From Lentinula raphanica (lineage: Eukaryota; Basidiomycota; Agaricomycetes; Agaricales; Omphalotaceae): a stretch of 64,000 nucleotides of DNA. Position 1 is the first letter of the stretch; each line of letters starts with the position of its first letter. Positions 11,301 to 22,697 of this stretch are shown here, in pieces. Location: NCBI GenBank assembly GCA_027919835.1, contig JANVFP010000003.1:496001-560000 (forward strand), written 5' to 3'. The notes beneath the pieces are model-generated. The model saw nothing but the letters and a program-made list of their open reading frames with translations, had not been told where the DNA came from and did not search any database. Made by a program: the position numbers and the translations under genes.

Positions 11301-14300
11301 CTGCCAAAGAATGGCTGAAAAGCTCGTTTCTTTTTCAACGTATCCAGAAGAATCCCAAGCATTACGCGCTGGGGAAAGACGAACATCAGACCTGGGAAGA
11401 GAGGGTCGACGACATCGTTTTGCAAAACATAGAGAGTCTCCGGAATTCTGAACTCATCAGCAAGGAAGATGATAACGATGCTATTATGTGTACGGAATAC
11501 GGAGATATCATGAGCAAAGTCAGTATCCCAGACTTCGTTGTTTGGCCTAGCATTGATCTTGGCCTCATAGTTCTATCTGCGACAAAGAACTGTGGGTCAA
11601 CTGCGTCTCTTTACTTCAGCAATTAATCATACGCGCTAAAACATTACAGATGGGTTTGATTCTGGATATATCGGAGAAAGCGACTATGCGTGAAGTGGTG
11701 AGCATCTCGTTTCATGATTCAGTCTACAATATCGAATTTTATGCCTATAGCTTGATGTTGTTGCAAATGCGGACGAGTGCGTACTTAGGGGTTTAGAATT
11801 AGATCGAGCAACTCATATGGGACCAGATTCAGTGAAGCACGGTTGCGCGCGTCAGAGAAGTCGGTAAGCGCGATAAGTCTACATTCAGGAACATTCGATG
11901 AAACATGAACTCCAGATATACAATAAATTGCGGCGACATAACGATATACGGTACGAAGTGAAGAAGGTCGAAAGAACATCGGACAAGATCCTACTCTTGA
12001 TCCAGGTGGGCGCGAAGGTTGCACACGTACGTCACAATGGTGCTGACTCGTATCAGGCGGTACTCGGAGGAATATCTCTCAATGCACCTGAATACCGGTC
12101 GAATGACAGTCAACCGCATCTCGAAGCTTTCAGTGTATTCAAACATCTTCCGAGAATTGCCAGAGGTGGGGTTTACACTAATGCTCATGAATGAGCGTTG
12201 CTTTACCTTTGTGCAGCTGTAGTTGAGGTTTCCATAGTTCGAAAGTTCGGCGCTCCCTTGAAGTATGGCCTTGAACTGTGAGCAACATGGTTCCATGGCT
12301 ATCAATAGATATTCATAGAACATAGGGTTCGTTGCTTCACAGCAAAAGCCTGGGAGGATAGACCTGTCGTATTGAGGCAAATTGACTCCATTGGCGAGAA
12401 ATCGTATGTACTACTTTGGAATTGTCTTTCCTGATGCTTATCAATGCTTCAGGTTGAAGGTAATAACATCAATTGTCGTCGACTCTCCAGACGTGCGCTG
12501 AACACTGCGTAGGTGCTGGCGGAACATGGAATCACCTCAATATCTACTCTGCGCAAACAAGATCCACTCCGTCTTGAAACGGTAAGATTTCCCTTGTTCT
12601 TTGGCAAACTGTGAACGTCTTGCGTGACAGCTCCTCAATCGGAATCCACCATTTGGTCTTGATATGCTCGCTGCAGCAAGAGAGTTTCCCCAGTATACCT
12701 TAAAGATCGACGAGATACGAACACATTCTGATCAAGGTCGAACTCCAGTAGACGTAGAGCTTTCAATAGAGTGTGGTCTTGTACAGGAAGCTGGACCAAC
12801 CAAACCCAAGAAGCAGAAGATCACTCGCTTCAGTCATATGACATCGGTGTTGACCCTCACGTCTGATAATCAGTTTGTCGACTTTCGCCGTATCTCGTGA
12901 GTCATCTACTCTATGATCACATTCTGGGACGGAAACATCTCACTGATTGTCCTAATTATCAGGACTAAGGCTTTGAAAGAAGCAAAGACTTTCGAAATCT
13001 GTGCCACGTTGGAAAAGCCAAGCCAATCTGTGATCGTCTGCGTTTCTTCGGTAATGGACTCGAATCTTTTCTACTGTCCGACATTTGGGATGACTGTTTT
13101 GTAGGAATCGTACGCGGGCGTCACCGTGATGAAAACTCACAAGCCTACTCTCCCTGCCTCGGAATATCCGACGTTGAATACGAAGCCCATGACTGCTTTG
13201 GTAAAGACCAACCAGGAGACGTTTCTCTAGATCTGATTATCTCTTTAGGAACTCGAACTCCAAGGTCTGGAGGAATGTGATGGTTTGTTCGATGAGGTGT
13301 TTGACGAACATGGAGATGAGGTTGTGCAGGAAGACAATCCCGAGCCATTGTATTTCAAAGATATCAGGAAGTCAACTCAAAAACTGCAACAACATGATCT
13401 CACGAAGCGAAAATCTCAACCACCCGCGGAAATCACTGCCGCACCCAAGAAACTCCCTAACGGGTTCTACGAGTATGCATCTCCGAGCATTGTCGCGCAT
13501 TGAGTGTTAACAGAGGCTCCAGATGTAATCATCCATGCAAGGATAAGCAAGCCTGTCGACATCTCTGGTATGATTGTTTTTTCTGATGAAGTTCGCTTCA
13601 CTCATTTATCCTCAGCTGTCGTGAAGGACTCCGAGATCCTCCCAAAGCAAGGGCTGGGACCGTTGCAAAACCTGCTAGTAAACCCAACAACGTCGACGAT
13701 ATCGAGGACCAGGGGAAATCGAGAAGCTTCACATCCAAGAATACCAAAACCTCAACAGCAAACCAAACCAAGCCAAATCCAAGGATTGATAACACTCTTA
13801 ACGATATCGACAGATTGCATAAGAGCACCAACGTCCAGAGCAACCTCAAACTTCGTGATGGTCATCGTCTCAAACTAGAACCTAGCCCGGAAGCTCGCTC
13901 GACTAAGCGCAAGAAAGGACCCGCCCCGGATTTCAATATCAAGTTTGCGAATATCACCGAAACTTCCACTGACGATCCTGCTCAGAACGACGAGGATTTG
14001 CTTGCTCCTCACGAAGATATGACTGCACATAAGAAACGAGCCCATTCCCCCGAAGATGACTATTCAAATTCTGAGCTAGACGCACTGATTCGGGATATCC
14101 CATTCGGAAATGACCTGGAAGACATGCCAGAGACCGCAATTACCAGGGAGGTCAAGCTCAAAGAACCCGAAAGGAAGAGAATCAAGTTAGATACACCCGC
14201 CGAGCAAGAAATATCGAGAACGATAAAGAACAAGGTAACACGTTTCCCTCCTACTATCTTCTTCGCTGGTAATGACCATTCGCCAGAAACCACTTTTCCT

Positions 14301-14745
14301 TCCTGATTCAGAATATGACGAAGAATTTCTGCAAGCTGCTATGGACGAGAAACCCGACGACGAGATTGAGTTTGTCGATGAACTTGCGCCGGCTATAGAC
14401 GGAAATGATGACGACTTTTATCTCGATTCACGCTACTACAACATGACTCCAGCCACACCAGATCTTACGACTTCGACTCAATCTCTCGAAGACGAAGAGG
14501 ACGAGCTCACTGAAGAACCACTACCTTACATCGCCAGCTCGCAAGTTCCCCTTCAAGGAACTCCACTCGTGAACTTCGACATCTCTCAGAAAGCCAAACC
14601 AAGTGATTTCACGAACAACACTGGTTTAAAGCAAGAACTGGCGAAGAAAGTTCTCGGCGAAGAAGAACGACTGCAAAAGGAGTATGAGGACGAGTTTGCG
14701 ATGTTGGAGGCTTGGTTGGATGAGCATATCGAGGAAGACAATTGA
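8356..14745 (+). CDS. HFM1: Meiotic ATP-dependent DNA helicase HFM1/MER3
   Basis: An intron-rich gene for a Ski2-like superfamily 2 helicase that promotes meiotic crossovers. The N-terminal 220 residues are Gln/Tyr-rich and disordered. The helicase core follows: FNAVQSSCFE (Q-motif region, about 9110), PTGSGKTVLFE (Walker A, about 9340), VAPTKALCSERY (Ia), LVDEVHILNE (DEVH box, about 9930-10020), VLVSATVPN (III), then later LAVGVNL and MLGRAGRPQF (VI, about 11010-11070). A winged-helix and Sec63-like region runs to about 13100. Near 13530-13640 a split exon pair encodes CNHPCKDKQACRHLCC, a zinc-finger motif distinctive of HFM1/MER3 rather than BRR2 or SLH1. The C-terminus is acidic and charged. 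The ATG at 8356 is the first in frame. Many short introns interrupt the frame, and not every border was resolved. Confidence 0.9.
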
Positions 14746-15121
14746 GGTTTACTGTATGTGACATACATACGCGAACACAAGCCAGATTGCTTTTACTATT
14801 ATGACAATGTCTGAGATGACTTGAAGATAGTGGAAAGGAAGTGAGCAGACTTGCGAAGTGGGCCATTGCAAAGCATGGCATATACGAGTCCGATCACTAG
14901 GAGAAATGGCATGGGTTGGAAAAAAATATTTTATATCAAATACAGTATACTATACTATACCGTTGGTTGCTCAACTTATGAAGACCTTACCCAAGATGCT
15001 GGCCTGTAGGCCCAATACTACTCGAGTCTCAAGTCTCGCAAACATAAGATTGAACTCCAGTGAACTCCTGAGGTTCCGTGACTTCATTGTTCATATCAGA
15101 GGTTCTGATGTTGAATTTTTC
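14746..15121. other. Intergenic, no supported gene
   Basis: The 3' flank of the helicase gene. A short AT-rich run (TACAGTATACTATACTATAC) lies near 14940. No gene seen. Confidence 0.4.
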
Positions 15122-16190
15122 TCATAGTTTCCGACCCAGCTCTGCACCTGAATAATTATCCAACCAACATGCATGAGCAACAATCAACAAACTCATTATT
15201 GGGATGAAAAGGCATACCTGTGCCAGAGTAACCTTGTAGTTCTTCACAAGTTCATCAGGTAATGGTACAGCCCGCCGCCTTGGCCTCTTCTTCTTCTTAT
15301 CCTTTTCATCCTCCATAGCAGGAGCCCTGAGCTTGCAGATCATCTTGTTAAGAACATTCCGGAGGCTAGTAGACTGCCTGGAGATAAGGACAAATGGTCT
15401 CCGGTCTGGACATTGCGGAGGTTTCAAACACAGGAGTAGTAGAAGTCATGAAGAGTCATGATGCCAGTTGTGTCCAGCTCGAGCATAGATTCTTCAACAA
15501 TGCGGCGTTTCCACCATTCGGCGATGATGTTGACTTGGAGTGCTGAACTAGAACGACCATAGTCATATATACCAGCGACAACTAAGAGTATGATGAAACA
15601 GCGAAGATAGGGCGAATGGGGATAACCATACCACCGTAGATTTCAAAAGCCCGCGCGCTGAAATTCTACGACTCAGAAGGACTGCAGTCGTCCTTTATCA
15701 ATATTATCATTGAAAGGATGGGCCGATTTGTCTACAGTAGACAGGATGTTGTCTTTGAAGCTTGTAGAGTTGTATTGAGTAGAGCATTTTTATAAAGATA
15801 TAATCAATGGTACATAGACGTCTCGAAGAGAGCACTGAACAGAAACAAACACATGTGCCAGCACTATTTGGTTGACTCGATAAATTCAGGCGCCAAATTT
15901 TTCTGAAGCTGAGCCAGTGAGCCTGCAACTACGCGATGTTTCAATACAACTTGATACAAGCGAACCCATTGAGCGTAGATATTCAAAACCCCTAATTCTA
16001 TAAGCGACAAACTCCTGGTAACAGTCAAGATGCTGTAGACTACGAGTTCATGCACAGTAACATATTCTGTCTTCTAATGCATTTCTCCTTACCACGTCTG
16101 CCGAACCCTCTTCGACCTCTGCCCCAGATTTCCTTGTGCACCCTTGCCTCTTTTGCTCGCTGGTAATGAGCAGCGAGGGCAGCCGCATTA
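15122..16190 (-). pseudogene. Unidentified coding-like fragments, probably a broken gene
   Basis: Minus-strand pieces look like old coding sequence but do not join into one convincing model. One (about 16190-16070) is Ala-rich then basic, with GRGRRGFGRRGKEK. One (about 16020-15864) contains YAQWVRLYQVVLKH and QLQKNLAPEFIE. One (about 15590-15430) contains IIAEWWKRRIVEE and DTTGIMTLHDFYY. The last (15427-15122) has RRPFVLISRQSTSLRN, a Lys/Arg-rich nuclear-signal-like run, and LPDELVKNYKVTLAQ. I do not recognise the family. The order and strand are consistent with one degenerate gene, or with fragments brought together by a transposon. A real intron-rich gene cannot be excluded. Confidence 0.35.
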
Positions 16191-16416
16191 TGAGTGACCT
16201 GCTTGATCGACTATGTATTTGTACAGACCAACATTATTCGCCTTCAATCTGATACCTAGGCTCTAGCCAATTGAACTTGAGGCTGTAGGCAATAGTGTAA
16301 GCAGGAATTTGCAATCATCGAGTCGGAGACTCTGTTAGTTTGTTGTCGGAATATCAACGTCCTCCAGTGGCTCTGACTCCAAATCAGACTCGAATCCGAT
16401 ACTGTGAGATCTATAC

Positions 16417-16594
16417 CTTCAACAAGTCCACATCCTCCGTCATCGTTGCGCTCTTGAGGAACAATTGGAAGACTTTGGGTAGATAGACCACGCTGAAGAT
16501 CTGGCGGATGTCATCATCGCGTCCGTAGGGATGTACGAGGTCAGCTTTGTCAATGACGAGGAAGTCGAGATGAGAAAAGCTTAGAGTCTGTGTG
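16417..16594 (-). pseudogene. DBP9-like (DDX56) DEAD-box helicase fragment
   Basis: This piece reads LSFSHLDFLVID, then KADLV, then GRDDDIRQIF, then YLPKVFQLFLKSATMTED, ending DVDLLK. It matches the motif II to motif III stretch of DBP9/DDX56, nucleolar RNA helicases of 60S ribosome assembly, which usually have DEADL and a SATMT motif. Here the Glu of the DEAD box is Lys (DKAD), a change that should abolish ATP hydrolysis. Upstream, a CCACC-rich low-complexity run replaces the expected sequence, and no motif I or motif VI region was found nearby. I read it as a pseudogene fragment. It lies 0.7 kb from an inverted-repeat element and next to other degenerate coding pieces. Confidence 0.6.
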
Positions 16595-17250
16595 TATCGA
16601 AGGGAGGTTCAGGAATTTTGGTATGGTGGTGGAGGAAGAAGAGGAAGTGGTGGGAGAAGATGATGTGGTGGTGGTGGTGGGAGAAGAAGTGGAGGTGTGC
16701 TTTGTCAGTTTGAAATTCGAATATAGCCAAACATGGAGCTAGACGAACACGGGAGTCTGTCTGCATTGCGGTTGAGGGAATGACTGAGAGAAGTAATCAC
16801 CTCATTGTTGTCCTGTGTCCTCGTTGTCCTCGTCTCACTCATTGGCCTCTGTGTCCTTGCTGTCTTCGTTCATTAAAAGCGCCGTCGACGTACAACGTCC
16901 TGACCCAATGCTTCCCTTCATTCTGTTCCTTGTTCTGTTGCATAGAAAATCCCTTGTTAGAAGGTCCTATCGCGAGAAATACAAGAGGTTTAAAGCATTA
17001 TTTGTTTGGAGCAGGAAGAGGATTCCGGGCAAGGATGTCTGCGAGTGAGTGAAGAGGCCTAGGTCTGACGAGTTTGGGAAGGCGTATCCGCGGCTAATGC
17101 TTTTGCGGTGATTGAGCTAATAGATACTAGCTGATGGCGCTGTGGTAAATGAATTAGAGCCTAGGGTGCGTTGTCATAGGTCGTCGTGGAGAGGAAGAAA
17201 GGCTAAGAAAGGTGAGTTGTGACAATGAAGATGTGACAGATGATGCAATG
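16595..17250. other. Low-complexity and intergenic
   Basis: Contains a GGT/GGA-rich purine tract (about 16620-16700) and short open frames in both directions with no recognisable features. Confidence 0.4.
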
Positions 17251-17258
17251 AGCTGCAC

Positions 17259-17743
17259 AGGACCCCCGCTAATACGGTCAGAGGTTCAGGTCCCAAAGGG
17301 CTAAATTTGGGCAAAATTTTTGACCAGGTCTGATGCAAAGGGCTAAATTTGGACCAAATTTCACTCACATCTGCGGTACACTGGAGGTCAAAAAATGCCA
17401 AAAATTTTTGTATGTCTGTTGCAAGACAGCAAAATTTCGAGGTTTGACAGTGCTGAGCAGAAGAACTTGGCAAGTGTCTTGGGTGATGTTTTTCTTACTT
17501 CTCTACTGCTAAAATTCTTGTAGACGAGCTCCCAAAGAGCTTTTTTCTAGCCGTTGTTGAACTCCAAGCCGTTCCGGCTTGGTTCCGAAAATTTTGGATG
17601 AATGATACAAAAAGGGCAAAATTTGGGCTTAAAATCTGAGGTCCTGTGAAAAGGGCTAATTTTGGCTGTCAACTTGCCAGAAAAAAAGGGCTAAATCGGG
17701 TCACCCTCGGCACTGCACCTCTAACCGCATTATCGGGGGTCCT
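17259..17743. mobile_element. 485-bp non-autonomous DNA element with 8-bp target duplication
   Basis: The ends are inverted copies: AGGACCCCCGCTAATACGG at the left and CCGCATTATCGGGGGTCCT at the right, and similarity extends about 40 bp inward. It is flanked on both sides by the same 8 bases, AGCTGCAC (17251-17258 and 17744-17751), the mark of transposase-made insertion. The interior is AT-rich with repeated GGGCTAAATTTGG-like pieces and no transposase. An 8-bp duplication is typical of hAT-type elements, but superfamily cannot be fixed without a related transposase. Confidence 0.85.
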
Positions 17744-17751
17744 AGCTGCAC

Positions 17752-18219
17752 GGGAGCAACGTCACAATGGGGAACAATAGAAATAAGTTTTGTGACATTT
17801 ACTGAAAAAGGGAAGGCAAAAAATTGCCTTTTTTGGTACGCATCCCGGTGCATAGAGACGATCCTCATTTCATTCGGACTCGTAACAGAAACGCAAAGGT
17901 GTCCTCAACCTAATTCGGGCGGAGTTTAGAGTGCCGATGCTGGCGGAGCGTGCCGCTTGAATGCCGAAATCGTATTTCCTCGCAAGTCAACAGTGAGACT
18001 TCATTTCTCACTGTGACTCCGACTTCCATCCTAGAAGCCCGCTTGAACCTTCAATATTCCAATGAGCAGGGATATAGCTTTACGGTCTTGGCTCGGAACT
18101 TTCCATGGGCTGCAGTATTCTCCAGATTCAGGACAGGAAACAACATACAAAATCTTCGGATTTAATTTGTGTTGATTACTCAGATCTCAGAATCCGCTGC
18201 ATTTTCACCGAAAACTCCC
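17752..18219. other. Intergenic, possible upstream exon
   Basis: A 71-codon open frame (17950-18165, plus) lies upstream of the secreted-protein gene. It has no signal peptide or recognised motif, and no clear splice link to the next gene was found. Confidence 0.3.
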
Positions 18220-18877
18220 ATGTCGTTTCTTACGCCTACGCTAAAGCTGCTTGCTACTGAGATAGCCTCGGTGCTAATCCTGAGAAATGTAAGTGCATTC
18301 GAAGGAAAAGCTGACGGTTGCTATGAATCTTGTCGATTGTTGGGAATTAGGAAACTCTTTCCATTGCGGAGACTGCATGTGGCGGACTCATGGGAGCAGC
18401 GATCCTAACTGTACCTGGAACGTCGAAATGCTTCAAAGGGAGTATGGCAGCATATTCACTGGAATCCAGAATTGCTTTTCTCGGGTGGACAAAAGAGATC
18501 ATGAATGCGTACAGGTCAGCTCCGACTCGTTGAACGATTGTTCTTTGGTATCACTCTAGTCTCTTACACGGCTTGACAACTTTATCAGAGGTCCAGATGA
18601 ACAAATAGTCATCGGTCTAGCTTCTCATCTGCAGAAATCACTTTCATCGACGTGGTGTCTTTCTGAATCGGGCGTATGTGGTCCTTCGCGTCCTGACGTT
18701 TATCGAGCCGACATCGAAGGCCCTGGATACTGTGCGTTTGCTGTGGTCGGCGAAGGTGATAAGGTTATCAGCAAGGAGGTTAGAATTCCTCAGCCGAAAA
18801 CTCGAGAGGAGAATATGGTGGCTATGGCGGAGGAAGGCTTGAAAATGTTGTTAGACACGTTGAAAGCACAGGAATGA
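18220..18877 (+). CDS. Secreted Cys-rich protein with an apparent frameshift
   Basis: The ATG at 18220 opens a signal-peptide-like start (MSFLTPTLKLLATE, ASVLILRNVSA), then GKADGCYES. The frame that continues sensibly (VDCWELGNSFHCGDC, MWRTHGSSDPNCTW, VDKRDHECVQ) is shifted by one base near 18329-18333, so the signal peptide and the Cys-rich body are in different frames. An intron at 18515-18559 then joins cleanly to a second exon ending at 18877 (EGLKMLLDTLKAQE). About eight cysteines in the body suggest a disulfide-bonded extracellular protein. Either the gene is newly broken, a very short intron or alternative start is used, or the base is a sequencing error. No family recognised. Confidence 0.5.
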
Positions 18878-19118
18878 CTAGTGAAGGCGAAGTACTGAAA
18901 TGTAGAAGATATTCGAATATAAAAGTGTACAGTTAAGTTACAAGTAAGTTAGTGTTCAGTATACTTTGTGGAGCGCCCAGCGATTATTACGACAATGCAT
19001 GAACACAGCCTGCATATCACACAGCTTGTTTCTCTACCACCAACTGCTCATATACATATTCCTTCATTTCTTCTAATACACCTCCCTTTCAACTTTTTCT
19101 CTTGCCCCAACTCTCGAA

Positions 19119-19862
19119 ATGTCTTCCCACTTCACTCCGGATAGCGCACTGGACTTGTTCTTTCCTGCCGACCTAATTCCCGCTCAAGTCAAAGCTCAGC
19201 TTCATCCCGATGTCCATGTACGCTTCTGCCAAGTCATAACCTCATCAAACTCACGAACATACTATTGCTTCTCCAGCTTCGTCCTCTAGCTTCAACAGAC
19301 TACCATCGCGGCCACCTCGCCGTTCTCTCTGTCCTCACCATTGTATCTGACCCAGGCGAATCGGAATGGCTAGCCCAATTCGAATCCATGCGTGCCGCGC
19401 CCAAGACCTACTATCCAATCGTCATCATTTCCAAACAGACCGACCAAATCGTCGGCGTCGGCTGCGTCTTCATCGAGCGCAAGTTCCTGCGTGGGTTAGG
19501 CAGCGTCGGACATATCGAGGATATCGCAGTTGACAAGAATCAACAAGGGAAAAAGCTAGGGCTGAGGATTATTCAGGCGCTCACAGGTATCAGTGAGAAC
19601 AGTGGATGCTACAAGACGATTCTGAACTGCAGTAATGAAAACATTCGTGCGTGTTTTTTCTTACGTGATTTATTCTCAAGGTATTTGCTGACGTGTGGTT
19701 TCGATGCATATAGCTTTCTATGAGAAGTGCGGATACCAGAAAAAGGAGAATGAGATGGTGGGTCTCTTGCTACCAACGACCTTGCAAACATCGCTCACTT
19801 TGATGGTTTCTATCTAGGCCAAGTATGCCCCAGAACGCGCACAACCTGCACCTAGGCTGTAG
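19119..19862 (+). CDS. GNA1: Glucosamine-6-phosphate N-acetyltransferase
   Basis: Four exons (19119-19217, 19277-19646, 19714-19757, 19818-19862) join in frame. The enzyme transfers acetyl from acetyl-CoA to glucosamine-6-phosphate, a step toward UDP-GlcNAc for chitin and glycosylation, in the cytosol. Seen in the sequence: LRPLASTDYHRG at the start of the GNAT fold, VGVGCVFIERKFLRGLG, GHIEDIAVDKNQQGKKLG (the acetyl-CoA binding loop), YKTILNCSNENIPFYEKCGY and a final KYAPE. These are hallmark stretches of Gna1. The length (about 185 residues) is close to the family norm. The start follows a CTCTCGAAATG context and the first exon encodes the usual N-terminal extension. Confidence 0.92.
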
Positions 19863-20772
19863 GAGCCATTGTTGTACTCTCTTGATGTTCCTCAATAACT
19901 CCTCCTCGCAACAACTTTTAGCCTTCCCTCTGTCGGCACGTAGATGTTGGACTATATACTATCACACTAATGTTTAGACCATCGTGCCTGTGTTCTGAGG
20001 TGTTAGGCTGTGAAAATCAATCTGGTGTCACTTGAAAGGTTTGTTTTGGACCTCTTCGGGAAGATGTATGACCTTTTTCATTGGCCAGTGTTTTATCGTG
20101 TATCTCCACGAGGTCAAAGGCCCTAGAAGGTCTGCAGGTTAGCGGCAGCAGTTAATTTCCAACGATGGTGTATTCTCTTCCAGTCAGATATGCCAGAAGT
20201 AAGTCTGGGTTTAAAAAACAAGCTCTGGCGGCCGGCCGTTATCGATTTCTCGTCAGAGTTCTCCGTCCTCCGTCGTCCTGTACAAAAAAGCTGAATAGGC
20301 GCTCTAGACGGCGCATCAAATACGATCGGGACCCACAAAACACAGAAAGAAGCTAGTAAGTAGAGACCGTTGAATATTTGATTGCTCACTGCATATAGGT
20401 TTCAATGTCGATTTCCTGAAAGATTAAAGATAGATATGTTATCGCTTTTGCACATGTCATGAGGACCAGACTTACGGACCTGACGAGAGCAAGATCTGGC
20501 TTCATCTGAGCACAAATAGTACGTGGGCAGTCCTGAGATCTATTTCGCTCACAGACAATCTGGCCTCTGACAGCAAAGATCGAAGGAGAGCATGAACAGG
20601 GCCCGTGGGCATCTACGTGATTGTTCAGCGGGGCTTCTTGAAATGAAAAAAAATTTCGACACTGCTATATTTGTGAAGAACGAACCCAATTTTCACATGA
20701 GGTGAAAGTCCAAAAGGAGTAGGAACTAGATATTCTGCGAGATACTGTCTCCATGTTCCGGGCGTTTGATCT
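19863..20772. other. Intergenic, no supported gene
   Basis: About 0.9 kb between convergent genes. Short open frames near 20123-20389 on both strands lack domain or splice evidence. Confidence 0.4.
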
Positions 20773-22049
20773 CTAATACCTCTCAGCTTCATGAATCCAC
20801 CACGCGTCCATAGACTCTATGTTGGTCCGGCCCATGAACACAGCAGCACCAATTTTATCAGTCGCAAGGCCGTACGTACCACTCGTTCCTTCAGTTTTCT
20901 CAAAACCGATGCTGACACGTAAACGGAAGTCGTCTTCAAGCTCCCTGACTGCCGAATCAATCATAGGATCAGACGGAATTGGGTATCTTCGGAATTGGAG
21001 ATGGAGTCGCTTTAGAGTTAGTGCTCGTTGGTACGCGGCCCGTCGAAGCTGCTGCAATACGTTGGAAGCGTCGCTGAAGTGTTTGAGCACAAGCTGGACG
21101 GTGTGGACTTTCGCCAAGTAAGTAAATATGTCACCTTGATCAGAAGTCAGAGAGACAAAAACATGAGACAGATTACTAGCTCAAATAGGATGAAGAACTT
21201 ACTCGGAAGTCGTCTGAGATTCGAAAGGTCCAACGTGCAATGAGCCAGGGTTGTAGAACTCGACGACGCAACAACCAGCGACATACAAGTATCCCAGTCG
21301 AGATTGATTAGAGCGAGTCGTTCGAGAGACTGAAGATCGAAGGCGGCCAAGAACGTTGATATCGCACCACTCTCGCAATGCGATACACATAGCTTGGTAA
21401 GAGACCGAACTCTATGATGATGGGTTGACTGTGAGAGCCTTCCACCCCGTTGACTCCAGCCTGCTGTACGCGTCCAATCTGGGCCCCAGACAGAGTGCAA
21501 ATGTAAGCTCTGCAACCGTGGAGCACGTATGCTGATACACTTTATGAATACGTCGAACGCAGACGGATCAATCACAAGCGAATATAGAGCGATATACTCT
21601 AAATGCTGATTATGGCGGATGAATGACAGTAGCCTCGTAAGGACTGCATCGTTCACTGCGTAGATGATGATGTTCGAGCATCTGAGGGTGAGTGAATGAA
21701 GATTGAGGAGCTCGGATGCCTGGGGTATATCGGACGCGATGTTGCCACTACTAGTCAAAGTCAAGACTAGACGGCGAGCATAAGATGCAACGTCGGCGTT
21801 AGAGGCGACGTGTTGCTGGAACGCATCGGTATGTCTGCTGCCGCCAGGAGTGAGCTGACGTTGTTTAGTTCTGGTCGTCTCTGTCGACTCCGGTGTTGTG
21901 AAATTGATATCACGGAACATATGCGACCTGGACCTTGGAATCCAAGACCGCTCTACTAAGGAGCAGGCTGAAAGGGCTTCCTTTGACGACGAGACCTCGT
22001 CGATGATTTTGTCGTATATTTCCGGCGGGAACACAGATGGGGGAGACAT
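20773..22049 (-). CDS. F-box-like / leucine-rich repeat protein
   Basis: Two exons. The chosen ATG (22049) gives MSPPSVFPPEIYDKIIDEV, a typical degenerate mushroom F-box start, followed by LSACSLVERSWIPRSR. Leu-rich segments follow (LLNLHSLTLRCSNI, LEYIALYSL, LQSLHLHSV, SLTKLCVSHCE, SLERLALINLDWD), spaced as LRR-like strands. An intron with donor GTAAGTTC near 21200 joins in phase to the second exon (to 20773), which ends DAWWIHEAERY. Such proteins usually present substrates to SCF ubiquitin ligases, but in mushrooms this family is large and mostly uncharacterised. The frame is open further upstream to 22172, so a longer N-terminus is possible. Confidence 0.75.
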
Positions 22050-22184
22050 GAAGAAGAAGGACTGTATGCCAACTGCTAGTGACTCTCGCCATGTTCTTGA
22101 AACGGCTTCTTCCGTCCAATAATTTTTCAGTCGACCTGTGATTAAGACCCCGACAGGAAACGAATTCCTCAAAGTACGATTTGC

Positions 22185-22697
22185 TCACCTTACGCGAACT
22201 CTCGCAAAGGAATAATTCGTGGCAAGATTCGAGTACATACCCTCAATAGGAAATTGGAACGTCCGTTCAAGGCTAGCCAATCTTGCCCAGATTCGAGGGT
22301 GAGCTGCACAATAAGATCCCAGATCCAACATGACCGCCCTAAAGTCTGTTTTGGAGTTCGGACACAAGGAATGATCTGAGTAAAAAAAGCCACTGGCATG
22401 TCGCGGGAACTTTGGGAGGTGAAAAGGTATTTTGGAGGTGCCTTTCTCGGCCGTCAGATCCAGTAGATTCGGAACCCTATGCTGTTCAACGAATTTCTGA
22501 TCATCTAGAGCATCGTTCCAGAGACCCCCAATACGGGCATGGCATCCACGTTCATCTCCGAAGTGCTGTTGTTCCACTGGAGTCTGATAGCCCTCTGAGT
22601 TGACTTGGTTGGTTCTTTTGCAACGCACTCGTGCTTGTTGCAAGGCAGACAATGGCAGTGTGGCACGGTAGGCGTAGCGTCGCGAATCATGATTCAC
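22185..22697 (-). CDS. Hypothetical open frame of 170 residues
   Basis: A long uninterrupted frame just upstream of the F-box gene on the same strand. It has no signal peptide, domain or duplicated partner in the window. It could be a remnant of another F-box-type gene (SYCAAHPRIWARLASLERTF has the flavour of that family) or chance. Weak call. Confidence 0.2.
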   Translation of the reverse strand: MNHDSRRYAYRATLPLSALQQARVRCKRTNQVNSEGYQTPVEQQHFGDERGCHARIGGLWNDALDDQKFVEQHRVPNLLDLTAEKGTSKIPFHLPKFPRHASGFFYSDHSLCPNSKTDFRAVMLDLGSYCAAHPRIWARLASLERTFQFPIEGMYSNLATNYSFARVRVR

